Assembly: GCF_028737195.1 (NCBI RefSeq)
Contig: NZ_JAQZAJ010000003.1
Span: 124,001-188,000 of the forward strand
From: Pseudovibrio exalbescens
GTDB taxonomy: Bacteria; Pseudomonadota; Alphaproteobacteria; Rhizobiales; Stappiaceae
Direction of reading: 5' to 3'
DNA: 64,000 nt
The notes beneath the pieces are model-generated. The model made no database searches and was not told where the DNA came from. It saw only the letters and a program-made list of their open reading frames with translations. Both the position numbers and the translations under genes were made by a program. Numbering within the stretch: the stretch's first letter is position 1; the number at the start of each line of letters is the position of its first letter. Shown here one piece after another: positions 52,396-62,079 of this stretch.

Positions 52396-52878
52396 TTACT
52401 GGCAGAAGCGGGTTGCCCCTGAGTAAGCTGTAAAGGTACCGGTGCTGGGGTTGAAGCTGCGGTACTTGGATGCGCAATAGGAATACCATTCGGAAGTCCA
52501 AGGCTGCGGGCGATAAGTGTGCACCGGTGCGCGGTATACTGGCTGTGGTGGATGATATGCCGGCGGAGGTGCAACATGGCGGGGCTGGTTGGCGGCCCCT
52601 GCGATGATTGCGCCTGCGGCCAGACCAATCACGCCAATGGCCAGTGCTTCACCGCCGCTAATGCCCTTGCGCTTGTGATGGTGGTGGTGATGGTGCACGT
52701 GCTTGCGGCCATGATGGCGACCGTAGTGACGGCCGTGGTGACGACCACCAACCTTGATGATTTCTTCCTGATAGGTGCTCTTGTAAACGGTACGCTGATA
52801 CTGCCCTGCTTGAGCTATAGTTGGTACCATCAGGCTGCCTGCCAATACGATGGAAAGGATGCGACCTGCGATTTTCAT
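52396..52878 (-). CDS. BA14K-family exported His-rich protein
   Basis: A 160-residue protein with a signal peptide (MKIAGRILSIVLAGSLMVPTIAQA), a His/Gly/Arg tract including seven consecutive His (about residues 46-70), a short glycine-rich membrane segment (GEALAIGVIGLAAGAIIAGAA), a Pro-rich linker, and a C-terminal BA14K domain 'WYSYCASKYRSFNPSTGTFTAYSGATRFC'. BA14K proteins were first known as Brucella immunogens with lectin-like activity; their cellular role is not settled. The His tract may bind metal. A terminator follows. Confidence 0.87.
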   Translation of the reverse strand: MKIAGRILSIVLAGSLMVPTIAQAGQYQRTVYKSTYQEEIIKVGGRHHGRHYGRHHGRKHVHHHHHHHKRKGISGGEALAIGVIGLAAGAIIAGAANQPRHVAPPPAYHPPQPVYRAPVHTYRPQPWTSEWYSYCASKYRSFNPSTGTFTAYSGATRFCQ

Positions 52879-53136
52879 TGGGCTCTCCGTTCAAACCGAA
52901 CTCGTTTCTGTTGAGACCCAATTAATCAAAGTGCCGCTTAACCATCCCTGAGAGGGGCGTTCATATTCCATTCATGTTTGATGTGAGGTCTAAAGACAAA
53001 TTATTTCAATGGGTTAATTCAGATGTATTGCTGATCTTTTTTGTTAATGCGGTCAGAATCATGAAGATTGGCTTGCTGCTTTATATATGAGTATTGTATT
53101 CGGGTTTATCTGCTGGGGACGGGGAGTCAAAGCGCC

Positions 53137-53892
53137 ATGACGAAAAAGACTGAGGTAATCCGCGAGACCGATGATGAAGCCCGGCGGTTGGCGCAAACGC
53201 TGGTGCGCACTGCCCGGTTTGGTGCGCTTTCCTTGTTGGACAAGGCCTCTGGTGCTCCGGGGATAAGTCGCGTTGGCGTCTGCGCAGATGTAGGCGGTGC
53301 GCCTTACATTCTGACCTCCACCTTGTCCGCTCACACGCAGAACCTTTCTGCCAATCCGGTGGGGGCATTACTGCTTGGCGAACCGGGCAAGGGCGATCCA
53401 TTGGCCCATCCGCGCATCAGTGTGTCCGGGAGCTTTGCCCAAGTGGATCGTGGCAGCGAGCTGCATCATTTGCTGCGGGCGCGCTACCTTTTGCGGCACC
53501 CCAAAGCCGAGCTGTATGTGGACTTCGCTGATTTTGCATTCTTTTGCATGAAAGTCGAAGGTTCTGCGCTGAATGGTGGTTTTGGAAAGGCGTATGAGCT
53601 GGGTGCGGAGGATCTTCTGGAGGACACCACCATCCTGGAGGGTTTTGGCGAGCAGGATGCCGCTGCAACCCGCCACATGAACGAGGACCATCGGGATGCG
53701 GTGGGTCTTTATGCCACTCGGCTCTGCGGGCAGGCGGAAGGGCCATGGCGACTTGCCGGCATCGACCCTTCCGGCATGGATCTGGCGCTTGGCGAGCGTG
53801 TGGTCCGATATTGGTTTGATGAGCCGCTTTCAGCTGATGAGGTAAAATCAACCCTGATCACGCTGGTGCAAAAGGCGCGGGCCACAGAGTGA
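53137..53892 (+). CDS. HugZ-like pyridoxamine-phosphate-oxidase-fold protein with DUF2470
   Basis: A 251-residue protein. The N-terminal split-barrel ('DDEARRLAQTLVRTARFGALSLLD...GVPRVGVCADVGGAPYILTSTLSAHTQNLSANPVGALLL') is the PNPOx-like FMN/heme fold. The C-terminal 'AATRHMNEDHRDAVGLYATRLCG' block is typical of DUF2470 at the HugZ C-terminus, where a His can ligate heme. HugZ members are heme oxygenases or heme-binding proteins; whether this one degrades heme is unclear. The start at 53137 follows GGGGAG at longer spacing; an earlier in-frame ATG at 53068 lacks a site. Confidence 0.85.
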   Translation: MTKKTEVIRETDDEARRLAQTLVRTARFGALSLLDKASGAPGISRVGVCADVGGAPYILTSTLSAHTQNLSANPVGALLLGEPGKGDPLAHPRISVSGSFAQVDRGSELHHLLRARYLLRHPKAELYVDFADFAFFCMKVEGSALNGGFGKAYELGAEDLLEDTTILEGFGEQDAAATRHMNEDHRDAVGLYATRLCGQAEGPWRLAGIDPSGMDLALGERVVRYWFDEPLSADEVKSTLITLVQKARATE

Positions 53893-53913
53893 GCGCGGCC
53901 CGGCATCCGGTCC

Positions 53914-54570
53914 TCAACCGGCGGGGAAGTAGGTGATCGGGTCCTCAGGCTTCCATGGCTTCCACTTGGTGCCGAAGACCTGTGCAAATTCCGGGGTGCC
54001 CATGCGATCTTCCAGCCACTGTTGCACCCGCTTGGGGGCGGAGATGGTGAACCGCTCCTTGTCAGCGTTGCAGAACTGGCGCACGAACGGGAACAAGGCT
54101 TGATCGGCCAGCGCTGGTCTGCCGCCAAACAGGTAGCTGCTTGCTTCCAGCCGCTGTTCCAGCTTGCCAAGCTCCTGAATGGCAGCGGCATAATGAGTGT
54201 CTGGATCTGCGCCTTCATAGCGGGTTGCATATTTGTAGCGGTCCAGGTGGTGCTTGAACGGGCCGTCCATCTCCACAATCAGGGCCAGCATTTCGTCCAG
54301 CGCCCCTTCCTCCGGCGTCAACCAGCCCTGCGGGTCGTTGCGGCGCAGCGCCCACAGCATGATGTCGAGGCTTTCCTCGATCACCGTGCCGTCTGCCAGT
54401 TGTATGACGGGTACAGTTCCTTTTGGCGAAATCTCCAACATGTGGGCAGGTTTGTCCCGCAGAACGATTTCGCGCAGCTGGCAGGTGGTGTTGCTGGCAA
54501 CCAGCGCCAAACGGGCGCGCATGGCATAAGGGCAGCGGCGGAAAGAATAAAGAAGGGGCTCGCTCGGCAT
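53914..54570 (-). CDS. Glutathione S-transferase-like protein
   Basis: A 218-residue cytosolic protein. The thioredoxin-fold start 'LYSFRRCPYAMRARLAL' has a CPYAMR active site like glutaredoxin-2 and omega-type GSTs. The cis-Pro loop is GTVPVIQLADGTVIEESLDIMLW (VP, and ES for the gamma-glutamyl site). The C-terminal half is helical. The Cys suggests thiol-transferase or dehalogenase-like chemistry rather than classic conjugation. The ATG at 54570 and a GTG at 54573 are both possible. It follows a thioesterase gene on the same strand by 31 bp. Confidence 0.88.
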   Translation of the reverse strand: MPSEPLLYSFRRCPYAMRARLALVASNTTCQLREIVLRDKPAHMLEISPKGTVPVIQLADGTVIEESLDIMLWALRRNDPQGWLTPEEGALDEMLALIVEMDGPFKHHLDRYKYATRYEGADPDTHYAAAIQELGKLEQRLEASSYLFGGRPALADQALFPFVRQFCNADKERFTISAPKRVQQWLEDRMGTPEFAQVFGTKWKPWKPEDPITYFPAG

Positions 54571-54601
54571 CACTCAGATTGGCTTTTGGATGCGGCGCTG
54601 A

Positions 54602-55183
54602 TTACGCCGCTTTCATGGGTTCGGTGGCTTCCTGTCTGTCATAGGTACGTAATTCACCTTCCGCATTCAAGAAGGCTTCAATGTGGGGCTGCAAGCTTGG
54701 GGATTGTTCGTTCATGCCGATTTCCTCCATGAGCTGCGCCATGGGCACAAACTTGCGGGCGTCGCGGTCGTAAAGACCGACGCGCACCAAAGCACTAGCC
54801 GCCAGAATGCCTTTCTTGGGGCCGCTGCGGAACCGAAACCGCTGCTCGATGACGCTGGTTTCCTCATTCCAGTACACGATGCGGCTTTCCAGCGTGAATG
54901 GCTCGAACAGCCGGATTTCCTTGCGAAACCTGATCTTGGCCCCTGAGACCACTGGCATCCACTTGTGACGCATGACCGCTTTCCAAAGGCCGGTACGCAC
55001 CATGAGGTCGAGGCGGCCCAGATCCATGAAGGTGAGGTACTGGCCGTTGTTGAGATGCACATTGGTGTCGATGTCTGACAGGTGAACGCGGTAGTTCAGG
55101 GTGGAAAGGTCCGTGCCGGACTTCAACCGCGGACGAAACGGCGTGAGGAGGAAGAAGAGGACGAGGCGAAACCAGAGGCGCAT
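54602..55183 (-). CDS. Hotdog-fold thioesterase (4HBT-like)
   Basis: A 193-residue protein with a hydrophobic N-terminus (MRLWFRLVLFFLLTPF, possibly an anchor) and a hotdog domain: 'YRVHLSDIDTNVHLNNGQYLTFMDLGRLDLM' carries the D-x-N-x-H-x-N-N catalytic pattern of acyl-CoA thioesterases. The later 'VVSGAKIRFRKEIRLFEPFTLESRIVYW' is also typical. The acyl substrate is unknown. It is likely in an operon with the GST downstream. Confidence 0.88.
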   Translation of the reverse strand: MRLWFRLVLFFLLTPFRPRLKSGTDLSTLNYRVHLSDIDTNVHLNNGQYLTFMDLGRLDLMVRTGLWKAVMRHKWMPVVSGAKIRFRKEIRLFEPFTLESRIVYWNEETSVIEQRFRFRSGPKKGILAASALVRVGLYDRDARKFVPMAQLMEEIGMNEQSPSLQPHIEAFLNAEGELRTYDRQEATEPMKAA

Positions 55184-55462
55184 GGCGATACTTTATTTTT
55201 CAAAGTTCTAGGGAGGATTGATCCGCATTTGTGGCATGCACACACCGCTTTCACAAGCGGCCTCTTGGTCTGAGTTTCTGCCGAGTGTGGTGGCAGGCTG
55301 GTTGTGCCGCGCCGTTGCGCCCTGCCAGACAAAGGCCTGGGTTGTTGCGCTTTGAGCTGCGCGTGCCGCCCGCCGAGCTCCCTGAAATTTTGAGGGCAGG
55401 GATGTCAGGGAAGCGTCATTTGCTGGTCCTAGTGTAAGGCTAGATGGCAGATGGGGGGAGTG

Positions 55463-56581
55463 ATGCAAAGCTTCAAACTGACCAGCTGGAACATTGAGAA
55501 TGCCGACAAGTTGTTAGACGCGGTTGTTTCCGAAGACGAAAGTGTCAAGCGAAAAGCCTTGGTGCGGCTTGACGCGATCCGCGAAGAGATCGCGGAAATT
55601 GATGCGGATGTGCTGCAAATCTGCGAGGGGCCAAATGGCGAAGCGCGGGCACACGCGTTTTTTGACAAGGTGGCGCCGGACTATACGCTGGTGGTGCGGG
55701 GAACAGAAGATGCCAACGCCTACGGCATGAAGGGGGCTGAAGGCCCCTTTGGGCGGCAGTGGATCTGGTTCCTGATCAAGCAGGGCACGCCCATCTCCGG
55801 CCGTTTGCTGCATATTGATGCTTGGCAACAAATGACTGAGGCCAACTCTGGCGGTGCGCATAAAGAGGGCAAATGGGCCATCTCCTATCCGCGTCTTGTA
55901 GAGGATGAACTGCACTTCGACGTTGAGAACCAGCACAGCTACTGGCGCCACCCACAGGTGCTGCTCTTGGAGGTTGATGGTCACTTTTGCGAGGTGATCG
56001 GTCTGCACCTGAAGAGCAAGCACACCGGCACGGCCATTGAAGGGGATGTGAATGACGCCGCCTTCTTTGAAGATCGCCCCAAGCTGGTAGCAGAGCTGAT
56101 CAAGGACCGCACCAAGATCTCCACCGAGTGCGCTGATGTACGCCACTACATTGAGCAGCGTTTTGAGGCGGATGCGAGTGCCCCCATCATCATTACCGGG
56201 GACCTGAACGATGGACCGGGCAAGGAGCGGATCGAGCAGCGCTTCATGTATCACGACCTGTTGGGCGCCCTGCAGGGCGATGTGTTTTTCGCCCGGCGTT
56301 TCTTGAACCATGCCTTGTTCGATGTGGAAGAGGACGAGCGCTGGTCAGTCCATTTTCAAGACAAGCTCGACCCTGGTCGGAACCCACATATCTTGCTGGA
56401 CCACATTCTCTTCACGCAGAGCTTTACCGGCAATCCGAGGGTGGTGCCCTTCGCCTTCAAGGCCAAGCGTGGGGGCGGCAAGGTGGAGCACGAGGTCCAT
56501 CACCGGGTGACCGGACAGCGGCCCAAATATGCCATGACAAGCGACCATCGCCCGATCTCCATGGTGTTTGAACGCCGATAG
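55463..56581 (+). CDS. Endonuclease/exonuclease/phosphatase (EEP) family protein
   Basis: A 372-residue protein with EEP motifs in order: LTSWNIEN (metal-binding Asn), VLQICEGPNG (Glu), HLKSKHTG (about residue 180), ITGDLNDGPG, LLDHILFT, and the C-terminal SDHRPISMVF. It is a Mg-dependent phosphodiesterase of DNase I fold without signal peptide. The substrate (nucleic acid, phospholipid or inositol phosphate) is not decidable. The ATG at 55463 is chosen because GGGGGAG is 2-8 bp upstream. A short hairpin at 56709-56727 probably ends the transcript. Confidence 0.9.
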   Translation: MQSFKLTSWNIENADKLLDAVVSEDESVKRKALVRLDAIREEIAEIDADVLQICEGPNGEARAHAFFDKVAPDYTLVVRGTEDANAYGMKGAEGPFGRQWIWFLIKQGTPISGRLLHIDAWQQMTEANSGGAHKEGKWAISYPRLVEDELHFDVENQHSYWRHPQVLLLEVDGHFCEVIGLHLKSKHTGTAIEGDVNDAAFFEDRPKLVAELIKDRTKISTECADVRHYIEQRFEADASAPIIITGDLNDGPGKERIEQRFMYHDLLGALQGDVFFARRFLNHALFDVEEDERWSVHFQDKLDPGRNPHILLDHILFTQSFTGNPRVVPFAFKAKRGGGKVEHEVHHRVTGQRPKYAMTSDHRPISMVFERR

Positions 56582-56706
56582 CGGTGCTTTTTGTGCCTGC
56601 GCCCGATGTGCTTCGGGCGTTCCGTAAATTTTTTAGATGGCACAATTATTCGGTGATCTCTTGTAAGCGCCTGAGTCCTTCCCCATGTTCGCTGCGGTCT
56701 TAACAT

Positions 56707-56728
56707 CAAGCGCAAGAGGCGCTTTTAA
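56707..56728 (+). terminator. Short terminator before the CaCA gene
   Basis: AGCGC-AAGAG-GCGCT followed by TTT, 128 bp past the EEP stop and 15 bp before the CaCA start. The stem is short, so it may be leaky or a hairpin over the start. Confidence 0.45.
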
Positions 56729-56742
56729 AAAGTCTTCGCAAA

Positions 56743-57720
56743 ATGGTTATTCTACAACTGGTCGGGGGGCTGGTGCTGCTGCTTGTGGGCGGTGAAGCAC
56801 TGGTGCGCGGCAGTGTGGCTGTGGCCACCCGCCTTGGCGTTTCAAAACTCTTCATTGGCCTGACGCTTGTGGGCTTTGGCACCTCCATGCCGGAACTGGT
56901 CGCCAGCCTTCAGGGCGCGTTTGCCGGCTACCCCGGTGTTGCTGTTGGCAACATCGTGGGCAGCAACATCACCAATGTGCTGCTCATTTTGGGCACGTCT
57001 GCGCTCATCATGCCCATGGTGGTCAACAGGGAAGCGTTCCGCCGCGACGGGGCTGTTCTGGCGTTTGCCAGTCTTGTCTTGCTGGCTGTTGTGCTGAGTG
57101 GCTCCTTGTCTCGCCTTGCGGGTTTGGTGCTTGTTGGTCTGTTGCTGGCCTATACGATCTGCAGTTTCTGGGTGGAGCGGCGGGCGAAAACAGCCGCCAG
57201 CGCGGTGCATGAAGCTGAGGCGGACGAGCTGTCCGAGCCGCAGCTTTCTGTTGGCTGGGGCGCGGTTCTTTTCTTCGCTGGCGTAGGCGGCATTGTCTTT
57301 GGGGCGGATATGCTGGTCTCCTCCAGTGTGGATGTGGCAAAGCGCATTGGTGTTTCGGATGCGGTGATCGGCCTGACGTTGGTCGCCATTGGCACCTCCT
57401 TGCCGGAACTGGTGACATCGATTGTTGCGGCTGTGCGCGGACACGGCGATGTCGCCTTTGGCAACGTGATTGGCAGCAACATTTTCAATATCTTTGGCAT
57501 TGGCGGGGTTACGGCGCTGGTCGTTCCAATTCCTGTGCCTGCAGAGATTGCCGGGCTCGATATCTGGGTGATGGTGGGCACCGTTGGGCTCATGGCGGTG
57601 GCCTGCATAACCGGGTGGCGGGTGAGCCGCCGGGAAGGTCTGTTCTTCCTTGCCTGTTACGGGGGCTACTTGGCGTTGCAATTGACGCCGGGCCTGCGTG
57701 CGGCTTTGGGCCTCGCCTGA
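56743..57720 (+). CDS. Calcium/sodium antiporter (CaCA family, YrbG-like)
   Basis: A 325-residue membrane protein made of two inverted halves of five helices each. Alpha repeats are visible as 'LTLVGFGTSMPELVASL...VAVGNIVGSNITNVLLILG' and 'LTLVAIGTSLPELVTSIVAAVRGHGDVAFGNVIGSNIFNIFGIGG', which carry the G-T-S-x-P-E and G-N-x-x-G-S-N ion-site motifs. A central cytoplasmic acidic loop (about residues 140-160) separates them. It probably exchanges Ca2+ for Na+ or H+ at the inner membrane. The gene is single. Confidence 0.94.
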   Translation: MVILQLVGGLVLLLVGGEALVRGSVAVATRLGVSKLFIGLTLVGFGTSMPELVASLQGAFAGYPGVAVGNIVGSNITNVLLILGTSALIMPMVVNREAFRRDGAVLAFASLVLLAVVLSGSLSRLAGLVLVGLLLAYTICSFWVERRAKTAASAVHEAEADELSEPQLSVGWGAVLFFAGVGGIVFGADMLVSSSVDVAKRIGVSDAVIGLTLVAIGTSLPELVTSIVAAVRGHGDVAFGNVIGSNIFNIFGIGGVTALVVPIPVPAEIAGLDIWVMVGTVGLMAVACITGWRVSRREGLFFLACYGGYLALQLTPGLRAALGLA

Positions 57721-57791
57721 TAGTGTAGGGGGCGGCGGCCGGAGGGTCATGATTGGAGTATGCCTCCGCTTTCACCTAGCGAACCGATGGA

Positions 57792-57937
57792 GGTCATCCC
57801 GCACTTGATGCGGGATCCGGATGGGCTGTTCGTTCGGTCGCAAGGGATAATGGCTCTGGGCTCGCAATTGCTCGTGCTTTTTGCGCTGGATCCCGGATCT
57901 GCGTTTCGCTGTGCGCTCTACTTGTCCGGGATGACGG
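57792..57937. repeat. Interrupted palindromic repeat (GTCATCCCG type)
   Basis: The left arm GTCATCCCGCACTTGATGCG (57793-57812) is itself a hairpin and continues into GGATCC. The right arm carries GGATCCCGGATC and, at its end, CTTGTCCGGGATGAC. The outer GTCATCCCG/CGGGATGAC and inner GGATCC motifs are arranged as inverted pairs, the usual form of dispersed alphaproteobacterial intergenic repeats. It lies between convergent genes. Confidence 0.75.
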
Positions 57938-57975
57938 CATAGAGGATGATGGCAGAGAGGATGATGGTGGAGGGG

Positions 57976-58000
57976 AATGCCCGGAGTGTCTCCGGGCATT
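57976..58000 (-). terminator. Hairpin after the oxoprolinase gene
   Basis: A perfect 11-bp stem (AATGCCCGGAG / CTCCGGGCATT) with loop TGT, 25 bp past the leftward stop. The minus-strand continuation is C/T-rich rather than a pure U run, so termination may be imperfect. Confidence 0.55.
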
Positions 58001-58024
58001 CATGTCCTGTCGAGCCGATGGTTG

Positions 58025-61000
58025 CTAGGCCTTGCCCCAGCCGCCGCTGGTTGGGGTGATGACCGTGACGGCTTCGCCTGCTTCCAGCACTGTTTGGTCA
58101 CAGCCCTTCAGCGTTTCGACGGTGCCGTTCAGGCGGCGGACTTGTGTGCTGCCAATCTGACCATTCTCGCCGCCTTCCATGCCTTTCGGCTCGATCGTGC
58201 GGTGCGAGGAGAGGATGGCGCAGTCCATCTTGTCCAGGAAGCGGATGGTGCGTTTGGTGCCATCGCCTGCATGCCACTTGCCCTTGCCGCCGGACCCTTT
58301 GCGGATGTGGAAGTCTTCCAGCAGCACCGGATAGCGGAACTCCAGAACTTCCGGATCCGTCAGGCGGGAGTTGGTCATGTGGACATGAACACCATCCGTA
58401 CCGTTGAAGCCGGGACCTGCCGGGGAGCCTGAACACAGGGTCTCATAGTACTGATAGGTCTCGTTGCCGAAGGTTAGGTTGTTCATGGAGCCTTGGGAGT
58501 TGGCCATGGCGCCAAGAGCGGCAAACAGCGCGTTGGTCACGTGCTGGGAGGTCTCCACGTTGCCTGCGACAACGGCAGCGGGATAAACCGGCCGCAGCAT
58601 GCAGCCTTCCGGCAGGATGATTTTGATGGGGCGCAGGCACCCTGCGTTCATGGGGATGTGACCTTCCACCATGACGCGGAAGCAATAAAGCACGGCGGCG
58701 CGGGTCACCGGTTCGGGCGCGTTGAAGTTGTTCTCCTTCATGGCGCTGGTGCCGGTAAAGTCGACGGTGGCTTGACGCTTTTCCTTGTCGACGGTGATCT
58801 TGACCTTGATGATTGCGCCCTGATCGGTCGGGTACTCGTAGGCGCTGTCTGACAGGGCCTCGATGACGCGGCGCACGCTTTCTTCGGCGTTGTCCTGAAC
58901 GTGGCCCATATAGGCCTGAACGGTTTCAAGACCGAAGTGGGTGGTCATCTTGCGCAGCTCTTGAACGCCCTTCTCGTTGGCGGCGATCTGTGCCTTCAGG
59001 TCCGCCACGTTCTGGTGCACGTTGCGCACCGGATAAGGGTGTTCGGTCAAGAGCTTAACGAGCGCGTCTTCCCGGAACGTGCCTTGATCGACCAGCTTGA
59101 AGTTGTCGATGAGGACGCCCTCTTCATCCACCTTGGTGGCAAGCGGGGTCATGGAGCCGGGGGCGGAGCCGCCCACATCAGCATGGTGACCACGGGAGGC
59201 AGCCCAGAACAGAATCTCCTTGCCTTTCTCATCAAAGACTGGGGAGACCACGGTGATGTCCGGCAAGTGGGTGCCGCCATTATAGGGCGCGTTGAGGGCG
59301 AACACGTCACCCGGTTTGATCTGGCCGTTGTTGAGCTTGATCACGGCCTCGACTGAGCGGTCCATGGAGCCAAGGTGTACGGGCATGTGCGGGGCGTTGG
59401 CCACAAGCGCGCCGTTTTGGTCGAAGACGGCGCAGGAGAAATCCAGTCGCTCCTTGATGTTGACGGAGTAAGCGGTGTTTTGCAGGGTCACGCCCATCTG
59501 CTCGGCGATGGACATGAAGAGGTTGTTGAACACCTCCAGCATGACCGGATCGGCGGTGGTGCCGATGGCTTCCGCCTGGCGCAGCGGAACAACGCGGGTG
59601 AGGATGATGTGATCCTTGGCGTTGATGGCAGCTTGCCAGCCCGGCTCCACCACCACAGTGGCGTGGGGTTCCATGATCAGCGCCGGTCCGGAAATGGTCA
59701 TGCCGGGCAGGAGAGCGTCGCGTTTGTAAACATTGGCCGCCTGCCAATCGCCATCGGAGAAGAAGCGGGTTGCCTCTGAAGGTTCAGGAGAGTTGGAGGC
59801 AAGGGTGAGGTCCGGTTCGGTGAGGCCCGCGCCGCCGCCGACGGCCTCTACTTCCAGTGCCTCAACGACGATGCCCTTGTTCTCATAGGCAAAGCCGAAC
59901 TGCTTTTTGTGCGCTTCGGTGAACTCGGCAATCATGCCATCGCGGTCGCCATCCAGCATGGCTACAGGCAAGGGGGTGTCGGTGCCATCGTAGCGCAGGT
60001 GGACACGTGGCAGCAGGGTGATTGCATCGGCGGCAACGCCTTGTCCTTCCACCTCGGCGCGCGCGTCTGCGGCAAGGTCGTCTTTGAGCGCGGTGAGAGC
60101 GGCAAGCTGGTCGGTTTCAAGGGGCTTGACGACCGCCTTCTGACGGGTGGCACGAATGTCGGCAAGGCCCATGCCGTAAGCGGACAGAATGCCGGAAAGG
60201 GGGTGAACGATCACCGTCTTCATGCCAAGGCTGTCGGCGACAAGGCAGGCGGCCTGACCGCCCGCGCCGCCAAAGCAGGTGAGGGCGTACTCGGTGACGT
60301 CATAGCCACGCTGAACGGAGATCTTCTTGATGGCGTTGGCCATGTTCTCAACGGCGATCTTCTGGAAGCCTTCGGCTACCTGTTCGGCTGAAAGGCCATT
60401 GTCGATCTCCTCGGCAAGGGCGGCAAAGGCGGCGCGAACCGCGTCTTCATCGAGCGCTTCGTTCTGATCGGGACCGAAGATCTTCGGGAAATAGGAGGCC
60501 TTGAGCTTGCCGGTCATGACGTTGGCGTCGGTGACGGTCAGCGGGCCGCCGCGTCGGTAGCACTTGGGGCCGGGGTTGGCACCAGCCGAATCCGGGCCGA
60601 CCTGAAAGCGTCCATCCTTGTAGTGAAGAATGGAACCGCCGCCTGCGGCCACCGTGTGGATCATCATCATGGGCGCGCGCATGCGCACACCGGCCACTTC
60701 GGTTTCAAAGGCGCGTTCGTATTCCCCGTCGAAGTGGGAGACGTCGGTGGACGTTCCGCCCATGTCAAAGCCGATGACCTTTTCAAAGCCCGCCATTCGG
60801 GAGGTTTCCACCGCGCCTACAACACCGCCAGCCGGGCCGGAGAGAATGGCGTCCTTGCCCTGAAACAAGGAAGCGTCGGTGAGCCCGCCGGAGGACTGCA
60901 TGAACATGAGGCGGCAGTCCGAGTTTTGGATGTCCAGCTCGCCTGCGACCTGCTCCACATAGCGGCGCAGAATTGGCGAGAGATAAGCGTCCACCACGGT

Positions 61001-61624
61001 GGTGTCGCCGCGGCCCACCAGTTTCATCAGCGGGGAGACTTCGTGCGAAACGGAGATTTGCGGAAAGCCGACCTTCCTGGCGATTTCAGCAAACTGCTTC
61101 TCGTGCTCGGGGAATGCATAGGAATGCATGAGAACGATGGCGATGGAACGAATGCCGTCGTCGAACGCGGCGCGCAGGTCTTTTTCGACCGCGGCAAGGT
61201 CTGGCGCAACTTCAACGGTGCCATCGGCGCGCACACGCTCTGCTGCCTCGATCACCTGATCGTAGAGGAGTTCCGGCTTGATGATTTCCTTGGCGAAAAT
61301 GTCCGGGCGGGCCTGATAGCCGATTTCCAACGCATCGCGGAAACCTTGGGAGATGAGCAGCAGCGTGCGGTCGCCTTTGCGCTCAAGCAGCGCGTTGGTG
61401 GCAACCGTGGTGCCCATTTTCACGGTTGCAATGTTTTCTGAAGGAATGCGCTCGTTCTTGCCGATGCCCATGAGGTCGCGAATGCCCTGAATGGCGGCGT
61501 CCTTGTAGGCCTCCGGATTTTCAGAGAGGACCTTGTGGGCCTGTAGTGTGCCGTCGGGCTTGCGCGCAACGATATCGGTAAAGGTGCCGCCACGGTCTAT
61601 CCAGAAATCCCATTTGGCTGTCAT
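58025..61624 (-). CDS. 5-oxoprolinase / hydantoinase A+B fusion
   Basis: A 1199-residue ATP-dependent amidohydrolase containing both halves. HyuA: '[15 protein letters not shown]' nucleotide loop, '[16 protein letters not shown]', '[12 protein letters not shown]', '[10 protein letters not shown]'. HyuB starts near residue 690: '[37 protein letters not shown]', '[19 protein letters not shown]', and '[48 protein letters not shown]'. Full-length fusions of this kind open 5-oxoproline (to glutamate) or hydantoins; I cannot decide the substrate. The start at 61624 (MTAKWDF) follows AGAGGG. It is divergent from a TRAP importer with shared operators. Confidence 0.93.
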   Translation of the reverse strand: MTAKWDFWIDRGGTFTDIVARKPDGTLQAHKVLSENPEAYKDAAIQGIRDLMGIGKNERIPSENIATVKMGTTVATNALLERKGDRTLLLISQGFRDALEIGYQARPDIFAKEIIKPELLYDQVIEAAERVRADGTVEVAPDLAAVEKDLRAAFDDGIRSIAIVLMHSYAFPEHEKQFAEIARKVGFPQISVSHEVSPLMKLVGRGDTTVVDAYLSPILRRYVEQVAGELDIQNSDCRLMFMQSSGGLTDASLFQGKDAILSGPAGGVVGAVETSRMAGFEKVIGFDMGGTSTDVSHFDGEYERAFETEVAGVRMRAPMMMIHTVAAGGGSILHYKDGRFQVGPDSAGANPGPKCYRRGGPLTVTDANVMTGKLKASYFPKIFGPDQNEALDEDAVRAAFAALAEEIDNGLSAEQVAEGFQKIAVENMANAIKKISVQRGYDVTEYALTCFGGAGGQAACLVADSLGMKTVIVHPLSGILSAYGMGLADIRATRQKAVVKPLETDQLAALTALKDDLAADARAEVEGQGVAADAITLLPRVHLRYDGTDTPLPVAMLDGDRDGMIAEFTEAHKKQFGFAYENKGIVVEALEVEAVGGGAGLTEPDLTLASNSPEPSEATRFFSDGDWQAANVYKRDALLPGMTISGPALIMEPHATVVVEPGWQAAINAKDHIILTRVVPLRQAEAIGTTADPVMLEVFNNLFMSIAEQMGVTLQNTAYSVNIKERLDFSCAVFDQNGALVANAPHMPVHLGSMDRSVEAVIKLNNGQIKPGDVFALNAPYNGGTHLPDITVVSPVFDEKGKEILFWAASRGHHADVGGSAPGSMTPLATKVDEEGVLIDNFKLVDQGTFREDALVKLLTEHPYPVRNVHQNVADLKAQIAANEKGVQELRKMTTHFGLETVQAYMGHVQDNAEESVRRVIEALSDSAYEYPTDQGAIIKVKITVDKEKRQATVDFTGTSAMKENNFNAPEPVTRAAVLYCFRVMVEGHIPMNAGCLRPIKIILPEGCMLRPVYPAAVVAGNVETSQHVTNALFAALGAMANSQGSMNNLTFGNETYQYYETLCSGSPAGPGFNGTDGVHVHMTNSRLTDPEVLEFRYPVLLEDFHIRKGSGGKGKWHAGDGTKRTIRFLDKMDCAILSSHRTIEPKGMEGGENGQIGSTQVRRLNGTVETLKGCDQTVLEAGEAVTVITPTSGGWGKA

Positions 61625-61692
61625 GATCATCCCTCTGTCTATTTGGCTGCCGCGTTGAGCGGGCGGGTATGTATTTTCCGCAATGCTGACAT

Positions 61693-61714
61693 TTTATCGA
61701 TAAATTGTCGATGA
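61693..61714. promoter_or_regulatory. Operator copy 1 near the oxoprolinase gene
   Basis: TTTATCGATAAA (61693-61704) is a perfect palindrome, and TCGATAAATTGT (61697-61708) plus GTCGATGA extend it. It lies 69 bp upstream of the oxoprolinase start. It shares 12 bp with copy 2 on the other side of the region. Confidence 0.6.
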
Positions 61715-61945
61715 CTTTTTCGCGTTTTTTTGCGATCTGGCGAATTTCCGGCCTCAGGCCCTGTTGATTAGATGTGCTCGAAAATGACCAGAATGGAAGG
61801 ATTTTTCTGATTCTTGGCAATTATCAGTATGACTGGTGCATTTGGTTTTGCAAAAGTTTCAAACAGGGGGTGGCGCCGGGAACTGGTATATCTAACAGTA
61901 GCTTGGCGGCTCATTTTAGCAGGCTAATCAATATTGATATTGATA

Positions 61946-61964
61946 ATTTGTCGATAAATTGTTG
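61946..61964. promoter_or_regulatory. Operator copy 2 near the TRAP genes
   Basis: AATTTGTCGATAAATT (61946-61961) is a near-perfect palindrome about a TCGA core and contains TCGATAAATTGT (61951-61962), identical to copy 1. It lies 116 bp upstream of dctP. GntR-family regulators often bind sites of this kind, but the regulator is not in the window. Confidence 0.6.
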
Positions 61965-62079
61965 CCGTATGTGTTTTTCCGGTCTACGCTGATCCGTAAT
62001 TGCACTTGCATGAGAAGCCTGAAGACTGGTCCACAGGTGCAATGATTGGGGAAAATGCCGCTTCCAAGAGGAGAACATC

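Larger units (their letters stand above)
57721..58024. other. Intergenic region with palindromic repeat and hairpin
   Basis: No gene. It holds the 146-bp interrupted palindrome described separately, two near-copies of GAGGATGATGG (about 57942-57968), and an 11-bp hairpin AATGCCCGGAG / CTCCGGGCATT (57976-58000) just beyond the oxoprolinase stop. Confidence 0.6.
61625..62079. other. 455-bp divergent control region (oxoprolinase / TRAP)
   Basis: No gene. It contains both promoters and two copies of TCGATAAATTGT, listed separately, about 250 bp apart, one nearer each gene. The DNA between them is AT-rich with T runs. Confidence 0.65.

Noticed and set aside
57942-57968. Tandem GAGGATGATGG copies as a CRISPR or satellite array
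   Set aside because: Only two short imperfect copies, no spacers and no cas genes.
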